From assembly GCA_964413935.1 (NCBI GenBank), contig CAYPTY010000015.1, positions 20,229 to 84,228 on the forward strand: a stretch of 64,000 bases of DNA. The letters are read 5' to 3'. The notes beneath the pieces were generated by a model, which had not been told where the DNA came from, ran no database searches, and saw nothing but the letters and a program-made list of their open reading frames with translations. Source of the stretch: CAYPTY01 sp964413935. GTDB lineage: Bacteria > Bacteroidota > Rhodothermia > Balneolales > Balneolaceae. Each line of letters begins with the position of its first letter. Within the stretch, counting starts at the first letter, position 1. A program made the position numbers and the translations under genes. Positions 26,722 through 35,834 of this stretch are shown here, one piece after another.

Positions 26722-27972
26722 TTATTCTTCGTACTCGAGTTCCAGAATTCCTGTTACTTTAACGGCATCAACCCCATTTTCACCATTATTAGCTGCCGGA
26801 TTGTAATGCTGAATCACATTCACAATTTCACCATTGGCTCTCTTATAGCGACACTTATAGGTTGAGCAATTACCTTCAAATGCTTTGGTGATATGAGCGG
26901 TCACGATATCTCGGTCTTGATCTTCAATCAGGTCAAGCCCCATGGTTCCGATGATCTCTTCCGGTTCAAAACCGGTAATTTCACGGAAACTGTCGGTAGC
27001 ATGCGTCACCACAATTTCATCATCCTTCCTCACAAACTTGAGGGTGAATTCTTCTTTCCTGGAGATCAAATCATTGATGCTGTTATCTTCCAGGTGTAAT
27101 GCATCAAGGATACGGTTCCTCATGGTGAGGTTTTCCATGTATAAGCGGTAGACGTCCTGGTCATTATTCACAAACCATCGCATGGAAGTTTCCAGCAATA
27201 GTTTGTTGTCTGATTTTGTTTGGAAAGTCCAGTTGTGCTTATTCTGGGGAACCTTATCTGAGGCCATATTTTCGAAAAGTTCGTGTGCCTCTTCACGCTG
27301 GGATTCATCAATCATATCCCAGATTTTGATAGCCTTCAATTCATCCACTTCATACCCGGTCATTTCGCGGAATGCTTTGTTAGCTGCAAGAATGTTGCCC
27401 TGTTCATCCAGGTCAACGTAGGTTCTTCGCGATTCTTCACGCAGATCATCCATTTCAATATTGGCATTGAAAATGATTTTCTCAGACTTGTTGCTCTCGG
27501 AAATATCACGCTGATAAGACACCCAATGGGTAATTTCGCCTTTATCATTCGTTAGCGGATGAATGTCCCACTGGTTTATAAACTCGGTACCGTCTTTTTT
27601 GTAGTTCACGGTATGCCCGAAGAAACACTGCCCTTCGATGAGTCTTTCTTTCAACCTGTCAAGTACAGCCCGATCGGTTTTAGGACCCTGAAGCATTCGT
27701 GGAGTCTGCCCGATGGCTTCTTCGCGGGTATAGCCTGTCATCTGTTCAAAACCGGAATTTACATACACAATTTTGGGTCCTGGTTTCTCCAGTTCCAGTT
27801 CAGTTATACAGATGGAATCGTAATCATCCCTAACGGCTGCTTCCAGTAAATCGAGCTGTCGCTTCAGCCTTTCGTATTCTCCGTTTAGTTCTCCAAAGTG
27901 TTTTTTGAGTTTAGCAAATGACTCATCATCTTTGCTTGCGCTTTTGAGAATGTCTAGTAGGGAAGAGTCCAT
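26722..27972 (-). CDS. Triple-PAS protein without output domain, LOV-like first PAS
   Basis: Soluble sensory protein of 416 residues built from a short N-terminal coiled coil (20-45) and three PAS domains (about 45-160, 175-290 and 300-412). The first has GYTREEAIGQTPRMLQGPKTDR, which follows the LOV pattern G(R/Q)NCRFLQGxxTD but carries Thr-Pro where the photoactive Cys would be, so classical flavin photochemistry is not expected. The later domains have the usual GYEVDELKAI and GFEPEEIIGT turns. No kinase, cyclase, EAL or HTH segment is present. It is upstream of and coupled to sufE, which hints at redox or cluster-related sensing; that is inference. It is divergent from the FGE-like pseudogene. 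Confidence 0.82.
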   Translation of the reverse strand: MDSSLLDILKSASKDDESFAKLKKHFGELNGEYERLKRQLDLLEAAVRDDYDSICITELELEKPGPKIVYVNSGFEQMTGYTREEAIGQTPRMLQGPKTDRAVLDRLKERLIEGQCFFGHTVNYKKDGTEFINQWDIHPLTNDKGEITHWVSYQRDISESNKSEKIIFNANIEMDDLREESRRTYVDLDEQGNILAANKAFREMTGYEVDELKAIKIWDMIDESQREEAHELFENMASDKVPQNKHNWTFQTKSDNKLLLETSMRWFVNNDQDVYRLYMENLTMRNRILDALHLEDNSINDLISRKEEFTLKFVRKDDEIVVTHATDSFREITGFEPEEIIGTMGLDLIEDQDRDIVTAHITKAFEGNCSTYKCRYKRANGEIVNVIQHYNPAANNGENGVDAVKVTGILELEYEE

Positions 27973-28097
27973 TACGATTGTTTAGTTTAAATTTCTCTGG
28001 ATGACATTTTATTTTCGCAGCCTGAGTTAACCAAAAAATACATTTTTAGCAAACCAGCCTGAATTCAAATAACCGTATTAGATTCTAAGTCATTCCC

Positions 28098-28877
28098 ATG
28101 TTTTTCAATAATTCGAATACTGCAATACGACCCCTCACCGGATTAATATGTATGTACCTTCTCATTTCAGCCTGTGGTCCCAAACCCCTGGATAATCAAT
28201 ACAAACCGGAAATGGTATTCATCAAGGGAGGAACATTTAATTATGGGGATTTTTATGAAGGCAGCAATACAGATGCGATTCCGATTCATGAAGTGACAGT
28301 GGACGACTTCTAAATCGGTAAATACGAAGTCACCTTTGATCAGTACGATCATTTTGCAGAACAAAGAGGCTACACCAAACCCGATGATGAGGGATGGGGA
28401 CGTGGACGCCGGGCCGTGTCGCTCGTTACCTGGGATGATGCCAAAGCCTTTTGTAAAGCTTATGGTTTTCGACTTCCATCAGAACAGGAATGGGAATTTG
28501 CAGCCCGGTCGCGGGGCAAAGAACAAGTTATCTCGGGTACAGCCAATCTGGATTCAACCTCCTATTTTGCTTTCGGTGATAATGGATACACCTATCACAC
28601 CCTGCCGGTCGGACAAAAATTACCCAATGATCTCGGTCTTTATGACATGAGTGGAAATGCCTTTGAGTGGATCGGAGATTTCTATCAGATTTATTCCAGA
28701 CGGGATGATTTCCGACCCAAAATGGAGCCGGGTGGAGTTCGCATTATCCGCGGAGGCAGCTTCCGCGAAGATCTGGACGCGCTCCGAACTTACTGGAGAG
28801 TAGGTTCCCTGACTGATGTATCTTCAGATGATATTGGTTTTCGATGCGCGGTTTCTGCTGAAGAATACAAACCCTGA
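28098..28877 (+). pseudogene. FGE/SUMF1-like lipoprotein interrupted by an in-frame TAA
   Basis: The first part (28098-28313) has a lipoprotein signal with lipobox ISAC and the FGE-type start PEMVFIKGGTFNYGDF ... HEVTVDDF. It then meets TAA at 28311-28313. The same frame continues with IGKYEVTFDQY, SLVTWDDAKAFCKAYGFRLP, SEQEWEFAARSRG, GLYDMSGNAFEW, RIIRGGSF and FRCAV, ending at 28877. In this family VDDFYIGKYEVT is usual, so TAA replaces a tyrosine codon by one base. The whole frame would be 260 codons. The copper-binding Cys pair of true formylglycine-generating enzymes is not evident, so the ancestor was probably a non-catalytic SUMF1-type protein. Either a recent pseudogene, a sequencing error, or stop readthrough. 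It lies 125 bp from the divergent PAS gene. Confidence 0.75.
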
Positions 28878-28888
28878 GACATGCGCAT

Positions 28889-28920
28889 AAAAAAAGGCAT
28901 CCACTTTCGATGGATGCCTT
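28889..28920 (-). terminator. Terminator of the acyl-CoA dehydrogenase gene
   Basis: AGGCATCCA (28896-28904) and TGGATGCCT (28912-28920) form a 9-bp perfect stem with a 7-nt loop. On the minus strand it runs into seven T residues (28889-28895). It lies 20 bp after the dehydrogenase stop; on the plus strand it could also stop the FGE-like transcript. Confidence 0.85.
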
Positions 28921-28939
28921 TACTCACTCACTACTTAAC

Positions 28940-30103
28940 TCACTTAAGAAGCAACTTTGCGATAGTGCTCAGCTGCATGTTAGTAGTTCCTTCGTAAATC
29001 TTTCCGATTTTGGCATCTCGGTAGTATTTCTCTACCGGATACTCTTTCACATAACCGTTACCACCGTAGAGGTCAATCGCCATTGAGGCGACTCTTTCAG
29101 CTACCTCAGAAGAGTAAAATTTAGCCATGGCAGCTTCTTTCAGAAAGCTTTGACCGGCCATTTTAATACGGGCGGCATTGTACACAAGCAGTCGTGCTGT
29201 TTCGATGTCGGTTGCCATGCGTGCCAGCTGGAACTGAATACCCTGGAAATCGGAAATGGCTTTACCAAATTGTTTGCGCTCCTGCACATAAGCCAGGGCA
29301 GCATCAAAGGCTCCCTGCGCGATACCGATCATCTGTGCACCGATTCCGATCCGGCCTTCATTCAGCGTTTCAATAGCTACTTTATACCCTTTTCCGAAAT
29401 CGCCCAGTATATTTTCTTTGGGGACACGAACGTCTTCCAGCAGAATTTCGCAGGTTGAGGAAGCCCGGATACCCAGTTTGTCTTCTTTTTTGGAAACGGA
29501 GAATCCTTCCATTCCGCGCTCCACTACAAAAGCGGTAATACCGCGGTAGCCCTCATCCGGATTTGCATTGGCAAATACAATGAAAATATCGGCTTCATTT
29601 GCATTGGTGATCCACAGCTTGGCACCATTGAGTACAAAGTCATCCCCATCTTCTTTAGCTGAACACTTCAGGGCAAAAGCATCGCTGCCAGATCCGGCTT
29701 CAGAGAGGCAATAAGCGCCCACCTTTTCATTAGCGAGCTGTGGTAAATATTTTTCATTCAGATGATCACTCGCAAAGTTTACGAATGCATTGTTCACCAG
29801 GGTATTCTGCACGTCCATAAACACACCGGCAGACGCATCAACCCGGGAGATCTGTTCGATGGCTACGATGGACATAAAAAAGGTGCCACCGCCACCATTG
29901 TACTTTTCCGGGATATCGATTCCCATCAGTCCCATTTCAAAAAACTGTTTTACCAGATCGGGGTTCAGCTTGGCAGCCTCATCCATTTCATGTACCAGAG
30001 GTTTTATTACGGTATCTGCAAATTCTCCGGCGGCATCTTTCAGCATTTGTTCGTCTTCGGTAAGCTTGGTAAGCGGGGGAATGAAATCGGCTAACTGCTC
30101 CAT
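28940..30103 (-). CDS. Acyl-CoA dehydrogenase, short/branched-chain type
   Basis: FAD enzyme that makes the alpha,beta double bond of an acyl-CoA and passes electrons to ETF. The 387-residue protein has all family marks: AYCLSEAGSGSDA (FAD/substrate loop), WITNANEADIF, RIGIGAQMIGIAQGA, ERKQFGK, and the catalytic base Glu371 in KIYEGTTNMQ. The Glu position is that of short-chain and 2-methyl-branched-chain enzymes. Its place beside the methylmalonyl-CoA mutase genes suggests isoleucine/valine or odd-chain fatty-acid breakdown ending in propionyl-CoA. It is divergent from the mutase genes across a 151-bp control region that has two palindromes. Confidence 0.93.
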   Translation of the reverse strand: MEQLADFIPPLTKLTEDEQMLKDAAGEFADTVIKPLVHEMDEAAKLNPDLVKQFFEMGLMGIDIPEKYNGGGGTFFMSIVAIEQISRVDASAGVFMDVQNTLVNNAFVNFASDHLNEKYLPQLANEKVGAYCLSEAGSGSDAFALKCSAKEDGDDFVLNGAKLWITNANEADIFIVFANANPDEGYRGITAFVVERGMEGFSVSKKEDKLGIRASSTCEILLEDVRVPKENILGDFGKGYKVAIETLNEGRIGIGAQMIGIAQGAFDAALAYVQERKQFGKAISDFQGIQFQLARMATDIETARLLVYNAARIKMAGQSFLKEAAMAKFYSSEVAERVASMAIDLYGGNGYVKEYPVEKYYRDAKIGKIYEGTTNMQLSTIAKLLLK

Positions 30104-30152
30104 CTGATCATCAATTTTTTTGTTTATTGGAAAGGCGGATAATATATAAAAA

Positions 30153-30191
30153 TGGAAGCGCTTTTCCGCACATAATCATTCCAAAATGATT
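30153..30191. promoter_or_regulatory. Two palindromes in the dehydrogenase/mutase divergent promoter
   Basis: TGGAAGCGCTTTT (30153-30165) has an AAGCGCTT core like the LacI-type boxes in the glycan locus. Nine bases further on, AATCATT-CCAA-AATGATT (30174-30191) is a perfect 7-bp inverted repeat. Both lie between the start codons at 30103 and 30255, so one or two regulators may control both directions. Which proteins bind is unknown. Confidence 0.5.
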
Positions 30192-30254
30192 GGTAAAGCA
30201 TAGGCCTGCTTACTATTTTAAATCCAATATCATAACAAATTTGGGGAGCTGATT

Positions 30255-31673
30255 GTGGATAAAACTGAGATGAATAAATCCTTCGATCTTCATGAATTTC
30301 CTCCTGTCTCAACAGAAGAATGGGAAGATGTAATTAAACGTGATCTCAAAGGTGAGGATTACAAAAGCCTGCTTCGATGGAATACCGGCGAAGGGGTAGA
30401 AATCTTGCCCTTTTACCGGCGGGAGCATCTGAATTCGCTGGATCACCAGCCACAGGCCGTATCACGCAGTGTGGATCTGATCGACGGTGCCTGGGAAATT
30501 CGTGAATATATTCACGCCAACACCATTGAAAGAGCCAATCAACTTGCACTGGAAGCACTGAAAGGCGGTGCAAATGCCCTTTACTTTGACCTGCCAGCAG
30601 AAAGCCTTCAAAAGGATGAAGACCTGGTTAACCTGTTTGAAGGCATCATTATTGAAATTATCGGAGTGCATTTCAGTCCCTCCCTTTCCACACCCGGTTT
30701 GCTGGAATTGTTTACCAGCTTTGTCAAAAATCGTCGGCTGGATAAAGAAAATCTTAGACTGAGTTTCAGGCTGGATCCCCTCTCCCAATCCCTGTTAACC
30801 GGTGAGCTGCTGCAAGAAGGTGAAATGCGTAAGTTATGTGAGGAAATACAGAAACAGGCCGCTTCAGCCTTGTGTGTGGATGCATCCCTCTACCATAACA
30901 GCGGTGCCTCAATAACGGACGAACTTGCTTTTGCGCTGGCCACAGCCAATGAATACCTCGGGTATTCAAAAAATCTATCCGGCAACCTTCATTTTAATTT
31001 TGCGGTGGGCTCATCCTACTTTCTGGAAATTGCAAAACTGAGAGCTTTCCGCCTGCTCTGGAAACAAGTGGCTGAAGCTTATAAACTGAATAACAGCAGC
31101 TGCTACCTGAGTGCAGAGACCTCCCTCCGGAATAAATCCGTTCTGGATGCCCACACCAATATGATCCGCCTTACCACTGAGGGAATGTCAGCGGCCATTG
31201 CCTCCGCAGACAGTCTGATGATTCGTCCCTATGACGAGCTGTTTTCTGAGAGCAATTCATTTTCACAGCGTATTGCTCGAAACGTTCAGCATCTGCTGAT
31301 AGAAGAATCCTACCTGAGTAAGGTGAGCGATGCTTCACAGGGATCCTATTACATCGAAAGCATCACCGATGAAATGATGAAGGCAGCCTGGACTCGTTTT
31401 CAGGAAATTGAGTCTGAAGGCGGTTTCAGTGAGTGTCTGAAGAAAGGCCTGATTCAGAAAACGATCAAGAAGCAGCAACAGAAGCGTACATCAGCCTTTA
31501 ACGATCAGAATAAAGTGATGGTGGGAGTGAATAAATACCAGCCCGCTGAAGGTGATGGCAGAACGGCCAGAAATATTAACCCTAATTTTGGGCTGAAACC
31601 GGTGAATAGCCATCAAATCGAAAAAGTAAACCTGTACCGTTATTCAGAAAACCTGGAAGGAGCAAAATCATGA
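30255..31673 (+). CDS. mutA: Methylmalonyl-CoA mutase small (beta) subunit, without B12 domain
   Basis: Structural partner of the catalytic large subunit in the B12-dependent conversion of methylmalonyl-CoA and succinyl-CoA. The 472-residue product covers the TIM-barrel region ([80 protein letters not shown]). It stops where many MutA proteins (about 620 residues) continue with a degenerate B12-binding domain; that domain is absent here, as in other Bacteroidota-type short subunits. The GTG at 30255 is kept because GGGGAG lies 6 nt upstream; ATG at 30270 is the alternative. It overlaps the large subunit gene by 4 bp. Confidence 0.9.
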   Translation: MDKTEMNKSFDLHEFPPVSTEEWEDVIKRDLKGEDYKSLLRWNTGEGVEILPFYRREHLNSLDHQPQAVSRSVDLIDGAWEIREYIHANTIERANQLALEALKGGANALYFDLPAESLQKDEDLVNLFEGIIIEIIGVHFSPSLSTPGLLELFTSFVKNRRLDKENLRLSFRLDPLSQSLLTGELLQEGEMRKLCEEIQKQAASALCVDASLYHNSGASITDELAFALATANEYLGYSKNLSGNLHFNFAVGSSYFLEIAKLRAFRLLWKQVAEAYKLNNSSCYLSAETSLRNKSVLDAHTNMIRLTTEGMSAAIASADSLMIRPYDELFSESNSFSQRIARNVQHLLIEESYLSKVSDASQGSYYIESITDEMMKAAWTRFQEIESEGGFSECLKKGLIQKTIKKQQQKRTSAFNDQNKVMVGVNKYQPAEGDGRTARNINPNFGLKPVNSHQIEKVNLYRYSENLEGAKS

Positions 31674-33814
31674 AAATTGATTTTTCAAATATCGAACTTA
31701 AGCCACTTTCCGCAGCTTCAAGTAACGGTCAGTTGAAAGCCAGTGCTGCTCCCTGGAAAACAGCGGAAATGATTGATGTTCCACCTGTAATAAATGCTTC
31801 TGTTCTGGAAAAAATGGAACATCTGAACTACGCTGCTGGCATTCCTCCTTACCTGCGTGGCCCTTATTCCACCATGTACGCCATGCGTCCCTGGACCATT
31901 CGTCAATATGCCGGTTTCTCGACTGCAGAAGAATCCAATGCTTTTTACCGCCGCAATCTGGCTGCCGGACAGAAAGGACTTTCCGTCGCCTTCGACCTGG
32001 CTACTCACCGGGGATATGATTCCGATCATCCGCGGGTTAGCGGGGATGTGGGTAAAGCCGGCGTAGCGATTGATTCTGTGCTGGATATGAAAATCCTCTT
32101 CGACAAGATTCCCCTTGATAAAATGTCAGTTTCGATGACCATGAACGGTGCCGTTATCCCGGTTATGGCTTTCTACATCGTAGTAGCTGAGGAACAGGGC
32201 GTAAGCCAGGAGCAGCTGAGCGGAACCATTCAAAATGACATTCTGAAAGAATTCATGGTGAGGAACACTTATATCTATCCGCCTGCACCATCCATGCGCA
32301 TTATCGGGGATATTTTCGAATATACCTCAAAGCATATGCCCAGATTCAACTCCATTTCCATCAGCGGTTATCACATGCAGGAGGCCGGTGCAACCTGCGA
32401 TATTGAGCTGGCATACACCCTGGCTGACGGACTGGAATACCTGCGAACCGGTATTGACGCCGGACTCAACATTGACCGTTTTGCGCCCCGTCTCTCCTTT
32501 TTCTGGGCGATCGGCATGAACCACTTTATGGAGATTGCCAAGATGCGGGCTGCCCGATTGCTATGGGCTAAGATTGTGAAGACCTTCAATCCAGAGAATC
32601 CGAAATCACTGGCACTCAGAACGCACAGCCAGACTTCCGGATGGAGCCTCACCGAACAGGACCCTTACAATAATGTGGCCCGTACCTGTATTGAGGCTAC
32701 TGCAGCTGCGCTGGGGCATACTCAATCACTCCATACCAATGCACTTGACGAGGCAATCGCGCTACCGACTGATTTTTCAGCCCGAATTGCCAGAAATACG
32801 CAGCTTTATCTTCAGGAAGAAACCGGTATCACCAAAGCTGTGGATCCATGGGCCGGTTCCTATTATGTGGAATATCTGACCGATCAGATCGCCCGCCGAG
32901 CCTGGGACCTGATTCAGGAAGTGGAAGAGCTTGGCGGTATGGCAAAAGCCATCGAGACCGGTGTTCCCAAGATGCGCATTGAGGAGGCAGCAGCACGCAA
33001 ACAGGCACGCATCGATTCCGGAAAAGACACCATTGTTGGGGTGAATAAATTCCAGACGGAAGAACAGGAAGACATCGATATCCTGGAAGTGGATAATGCC
33101 AGAGTGAGAGAATCGCAGATTGCCCGTTTGAAAGAATTGCGTGACAACCGCGATGAAAAAGAGGTGAAAAAAACCTTAGATTTAATCACAGAAGCAGCCA
33201 AAACCGGTGAAGGTAATTTGCTTGAACTAGCGGTGAATGCAGCACGGGCAAGAGCCTCACTGGGAGAAATTTCTGATGCCATGGAGGCTCAGTTCGGACG
33301 CTATAAAGCCACCGTTAAATCAATTTCAGGAGTGTATTCATCCGAAGTGGAACACAGCGAAGATTTTAAAGAGGTTATCAAACTGGGCGATCGTTTTGAA
33401 GAGCTGGAGGGTCGCCGTCCGCGAATCATGATCGCGAAAATGGGTCAGGATGGCCATGACCGTGGTGCCAAAGTAATCTCAACTAGTTTTGCTGATCTTG
33501 GTTTCGATGTTGACATAGGTCCGCTTTTCCAGACTCCGGAAGAAGCGGCAAGGCAGGCCGTTGAAAATGACGTGCATATTCTGGGCGTATCCAGCCTTGC
33601 TGCAGGACACAAAACACTGGTGCCGGAAGTGATTGCTGAACTCAAAAAACTGGACCGAGAAGATATCATGGTTGTGGTTGGGGGAGTGATTCCTCATCAG
33701 GATTATGACTTTCTGTATGATCAGGGTGTAAAAGCCATTTTCGGACCGGGAACAGTGATCCCCAAGGCCGCAAGAAAAATTCTGGATAACCTTATTTCAC
33801 AGGTTTCATCCTAA
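31670..33814 (+). CDS. mutB: Methylmalonyl-CoA mutase large (alpha) subunit
   Basis: Catalytic adenosylcobalamin enzyme linking propionate metabolism with the TCA cycle. The 714-residue protein has the substrate barrel ([34 protein letters not shown], spread over 60-95; [37 protein letters not shown]) and a C-terminal B12-binding domain with the base-off motif DGHDRG, whose axial His is near residue 596, followed by [10 protein letters not shown] and VGGVIP. Length is that of normal MutB. The ATG overlaps the mutA stop (ATGA), and meaB follows after 14 bp. This is a complete set, except that methylmalonyl-CoA epimerase and propionyl-CoA carboxylase are not in the window. Confidence 0.97.
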   Translation: MKIDFSNIELKPLSAASSNGQLKASAAPWKTAEMIDVPPVINASVLEKMEHLNYAAGIPPYLRGPYSTMYAMRPWTIRQYAGFSTAEESNAFYRRNLAAGQKGLSVAFDLATHRGYDSDHPRVSGDVGKAGVAIDSVLDMKILFDKIPLDKMSVSMTMNGAVIPVMAFYIVVAEEQGVSQEQLSGTIQNDILKEFMVRNTYIYPPAPSMRIIGDIFEYTSKHMPRFNSISISGYHMQEAGATCDIELAYTLADGLEYLRTGIDAGLNIDRFAPRLSFFWAIGMNHFMEIAKMRAARLLWAKIVKTFNPENPKSLALRTHSQTSGWSLTEQDPYNNVARTCIEATAAALGHTQSLHTNALDEAIALPTDFSARIARNTQLYLQEETGITKAVDPWAGSYYVEYLTDQIARRAWDLIQEVEELGGMAKAIETGVPKMRIEEAAARKQARIDSGKDTIVGVNKFQTEEQEDIDILEVDNARVRESQIARLKELRDNRDEKEVKKTLDLITEAAKTGEGNLLELAVNAARARASLGEISDAMEAQFGRYKATVKSISGVYSSEVEHSEDFKEVIKLGDRFEELEGRRPRIMIAKMGQDGHDRGAKVISTSFADLGFDVDIGPLFQTPEEAARQAVENDVHILGVSSLAAGHKTLVPEVIAELKKLDREDIMVVVGGVIPHQDYDFLYDQGVKAIFGPGTVIPKAARKILDNLISQVSS

Positions 33815-33828
33815 ACACATAACTACTT

Positions 33829-34827
33829 TTGGCTACAAACAGGATCGAAACGCAGAAACTTATCGACGGGATTTTATCCGGCAACCGCACGCTGCTGAGT
33901 CGGGCTATTACACTCATCGAGAGCACAAAAAAAGAACATCAGCAACAGGCCGAAAAAATCATTGAAGCCTGCCTGCCACATGCCGGAAATTCGTTCCGAA
34001 TAGGAATTACGGGGGTGCCGGGTGTGGGTAAAAGCACCTTTATCGAGAGCTTCGGAAATCTGCTCATAGAAAAAGGCCATAAAATTGCGGTGCTGGCTAT
34101 TGATCCCAGTTCAAGCCGAAGTAAAGGCAGTATTCTGGGTGATAAAACCCGAATGGAAACTCTGGCCGGCAGGGATGAGGCCTTCATTCGCCCTTCTCCG
34201 ACCTCAGGATCTTTAGGAGGAGTAGCAAAAAGTACACGGGAGACCATTATTCTTTTTGAGGCGGCAGGTTTTGACTACATCCTCATCGAAACCGTAGGTG
34301 TTGGGCAATCCGAAACTGCTGTTCACTCCATGGTGGATTTCTTTTTATTGCTGATGCTTGCCGGTGCCGGCGATGAGCTTCAGGGCATTAAAAGAGGCAT
34401 CATGGAAATGGCTGATGCCATCCTTATTAATAAAGCGGATGGCGAAAATCTGAATGCATCAAAACGGGCACAGGCTGAATACAAGTCAGCCCTTCATCTT
34501 TTTCCGCCAACAGATTCCGGGTGGATTCCTGAAGTGCATCTCGTTTCATCTACAGAACAAACCGGAATAGAGGTGGTTTACGAAATGCTGAATCGCTATC
34601 TCAACCAGGTTAAGACGAAAGGTTTTTTCGATAAAAAACGGGCTGATCAGGCTCAGTACTGGTTAAAGGAGAGTATTGAACAGGATTTGCTTGAGGATTT
34701 TTTTCGGGATGATGAGGTCAAAGCAGCTTTACCTGAATTCCGCGAGAAAATACGATCGGGTGATCTGCATACCTACACGGCCGCCCGATTGCTTTTACAG
34801 AAGTATAAAGGTACTGATAAAAGCTAA
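33829..34827 (+). CDS. meaB: MeaB/ArgK-type GTPase, methylmalonyl-CoA mutase chaperone
   Basis: G3E-family GTPase that protects and reloads the cobalamin mutase. The 332-residue protein has Walker A GVPGVGKST (62-70), IDPSSSRSKGSILGDKTRM, the DxxG-like ETVGVGQSE, and the guanine-specificity NKAD. The start is TTG at 33829; no ATG or GTG lies in frame before the Walker motif, so a rare start codon is required. A C-terminal dimerisation region follows (YWLKESIEQDLLEDFF). It completes the mutA-mutB-meaB unit. Just after its stop the RAYT-associated repeats begin. Confidence 0.95.
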   Translation: MATNRIETQKLIDGILSGNRTLLSRAITLIESTKKEHQQQAEKIIEACLPHAGNSFRIGITGVPGVGKSTFIESFGNLLIEKGHKIAVLAIDPSSSRSKGSILGDKTRMETLAGRDEAFIRPSPTSGSLGGVAKSTRETIILFEAAGFDYILIETVGVGQSETAVHSMVDFFLLLMLAGAGDELQGIKRGIMEMADAILINKADGENLNASKRAQAEYKSALHLFPPTDSGWIPEVHLVSSTEQTGIEVVYEMLNRYLNQVKTKGFFDKKRADQAQYWLKESIEQDLLEDFFRDDEVKAALPEFREKIRSGDLHTYTAARLLLQKYKGTDKS

Positions 34828-34840
34828 TTCAGATTTAGTT
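34820..34840 (+). repeat. Left copy of a 21-bp direct repeat flanking the RAYT island
   Basis: AAAGCTAATTCAGATTTAGTT spans the meaB stop codon. It matches 35814-35834 at 19 of 21 positions, which is the end of cdaA on the other side of the RAYT island. It could be a target duplication or chance similarity of two gene ends. Confidence 0.4.
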
Positions 34841-34845
34841 AAATA

Positions 34846-35010
34846 CCTCACAGAGCAGAGCTCTGTGAGGAGGAAGAGGGCACGTCCTAAAGAATACTCA
34901 CTCTATGATCATCCATTCACTCTATCCTTAAACAAGTATTTTGCTCTACGCTCAATGGCCGGCTCCCATAAAACAAAACCCACACCCTATTCACAAAGCT
35001 GCTCTGTGAG
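34846..35010. repeat. REP-like repeat unit, left copy
   Basis: Begins with a perfect hairpin (CCTCACAGAG, 5-nt loop, CTCTGTGAGG; 34846-34870). About 120 bp follow that align with 35660-35773, including the shared pieces CGGCTCCCA and CCACACCCT. It ends in an imperfect hairpin (TCACAAAG-CTG-CTCTGTGA, 34991-35009). It is non-coding and sits 74 bp before the RAYT gene. The remaining spacer (35011-35083) shows nothing further. Confidence 0.7.
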
Positions 35011-35083
35011 CATGATGTAAATCTGTTGAATTATATGATACATATCTCCTGTAAGGTATGGGCCATTTTAAACTCCTAGTAAT

Positions 35084-35596
35084 ATGGGAAGGAGCTCATA
35101 TAAAGTTTACGATGATCGGTATCCCTATTTCATTACTTTCTCAGTTCAATCCAGAATTCGAATATTGAAAGGAAGTAAAGCAGATCTGATCATTGATTCA
35201 CTCGAATACCTGGAAGCAAGAAGTGAGGCCAGAATATATTGTTATGTAATTATGCCAGATCATGTGCACATCATTCTTCAAGCAAAAAACCTTACGAAGG
35301 TAATACAAAGACTCAAATCATATACAGTTAGAAGAATCATTGACCATCTGAAAAAAACACAACAGAATAACATCTTAGCTAAACTTAAATCCAAAAAACT
35401 TCGTGGAAATTCTACTTCTACTTATCAGTTGTGGCAAGTTGGATATCATCCTGTACAAATTGAGTCTGATGAAATGCTTGAGCAGAAAGCAAACTACATC
35501 TATTTCAATCCGGTTGTTTCTGGACTTGTTTCAACGCCTGAAGAGTGGAAGTACTCTTCCTTCAAAAGAGATTCCTCACAGAACAGAGCTCTGTGA
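35084..35596 (+). CDS. REP-associated tyrosine transposase (RAYT, Y1 HUH)
   Basis: Single-strand DNA endonuclease of the IS200/IS605-related Y1 family, thought to mobilise or maintain REP palindromes. The 170-residue protein has the HUH motif in CYVIMPDHVHIIL (His60, His62) and the catalytic Tyr138 in EQKANYIYFNPV, plus the usual GWRYSSF-like ending (EEWKYSSF). Nothing appears to be missing. Its stop codon lies inside a palindrome (35574-35598) like those of the flanking repeats, and a repeat copy lies on each side, the classical RAYT arrangement. It is flanked by meaB and cdaA, which points to insertion between two stable operons. Confidence 0.92.
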   Translation: MGRSSYKVYDDRYPYFITFSVQSRIRILKGSKADLIIDSLEYLEARSEARIYCYVIMPDHVHIILQAKNLTKVIQRLKSYTVRRIIDHLKKTQQNNILAKLKSKKLRGNSTSTYQLWQVGYHPVQIESDEMLEQKANYIYFNPVVSGLVSTPEEWKYSSFKRDSSQNRAL

Positions 35597-35598
35597 GG
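35574..35598. repeat. REP-like palindrome overlapping the RAYT stop codon
   Basis: CCTCACAGA-ACAGAG-CTCTGTGAGG is nearly identical to the hairpin at 34846-34870. It encodes the last residues (SSQNRAL) and the stop of the transposase, so gene and DNA signal overlap. Confidence 0.75.
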
Positions 35599-35644
35599 AG
35601 GTTAGAAAAATCATTATACAGGCTCCTTTTGGAGCGTTAACAGG

Positions 35645-35802
35645 CATCTCATAGAGCAGGGAGGGGTACTACCAAAATACATTTACTCCGGGGTCATCAC
35701 ATCACTCTTTCATTGATCAAGTTATTTTGCAATACGCACAACACCCGGCTCCCACAAAAACAAAATCCACACCCTCCTAACAGAGCTCTGCTCTGTTAGG
35801 AG
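35645..35802. repeat. REP-like repeat unit, right copy
   Basis: Starts with a decayed hairpin arm (CATCTCATAGAGCAGGG). It continues with a stretch that aligns to 34890-34990 and ends in a perfect 12-bp hairpin (CTCCTAACAGAG-CTCTG-CTCTGTTAGGAG, 35774-35802). Same orientation as the left copy. The stretch 35599-35644 has only a small GCTCC-TTTT-GGAGC hairpin. Confidence 0.7.
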
Positions 35803-35813
35803 ATAAGAGAAAT

Positions 35814-35834
35814 AAAGCTAATTCAGGTTCAGTT
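35814..35834 (+). repeat. Right copy of the 21-bp direct repeat flanking the RAYT island
   Basis: AAAGCTAATTCAGGTTCAGTT covers the last codons and stop of cdaA (minus strand). It differs from the copy at 34820-34840 at two positions. Confidence 0.4.

Noticed and set aside
34676..35020. 114-codon plus-strand frame over the meaB end and left repeat
   Set aside because: It is out of frame with meaB and runs through hairpins; composition is not protein-like.
34846..35802. CRISPR-like or phage attachment repeats
   Set aside because: Only two long diverged units and a few hairpins occur around a RAYT gene, without spacers, cas genes or integrase.
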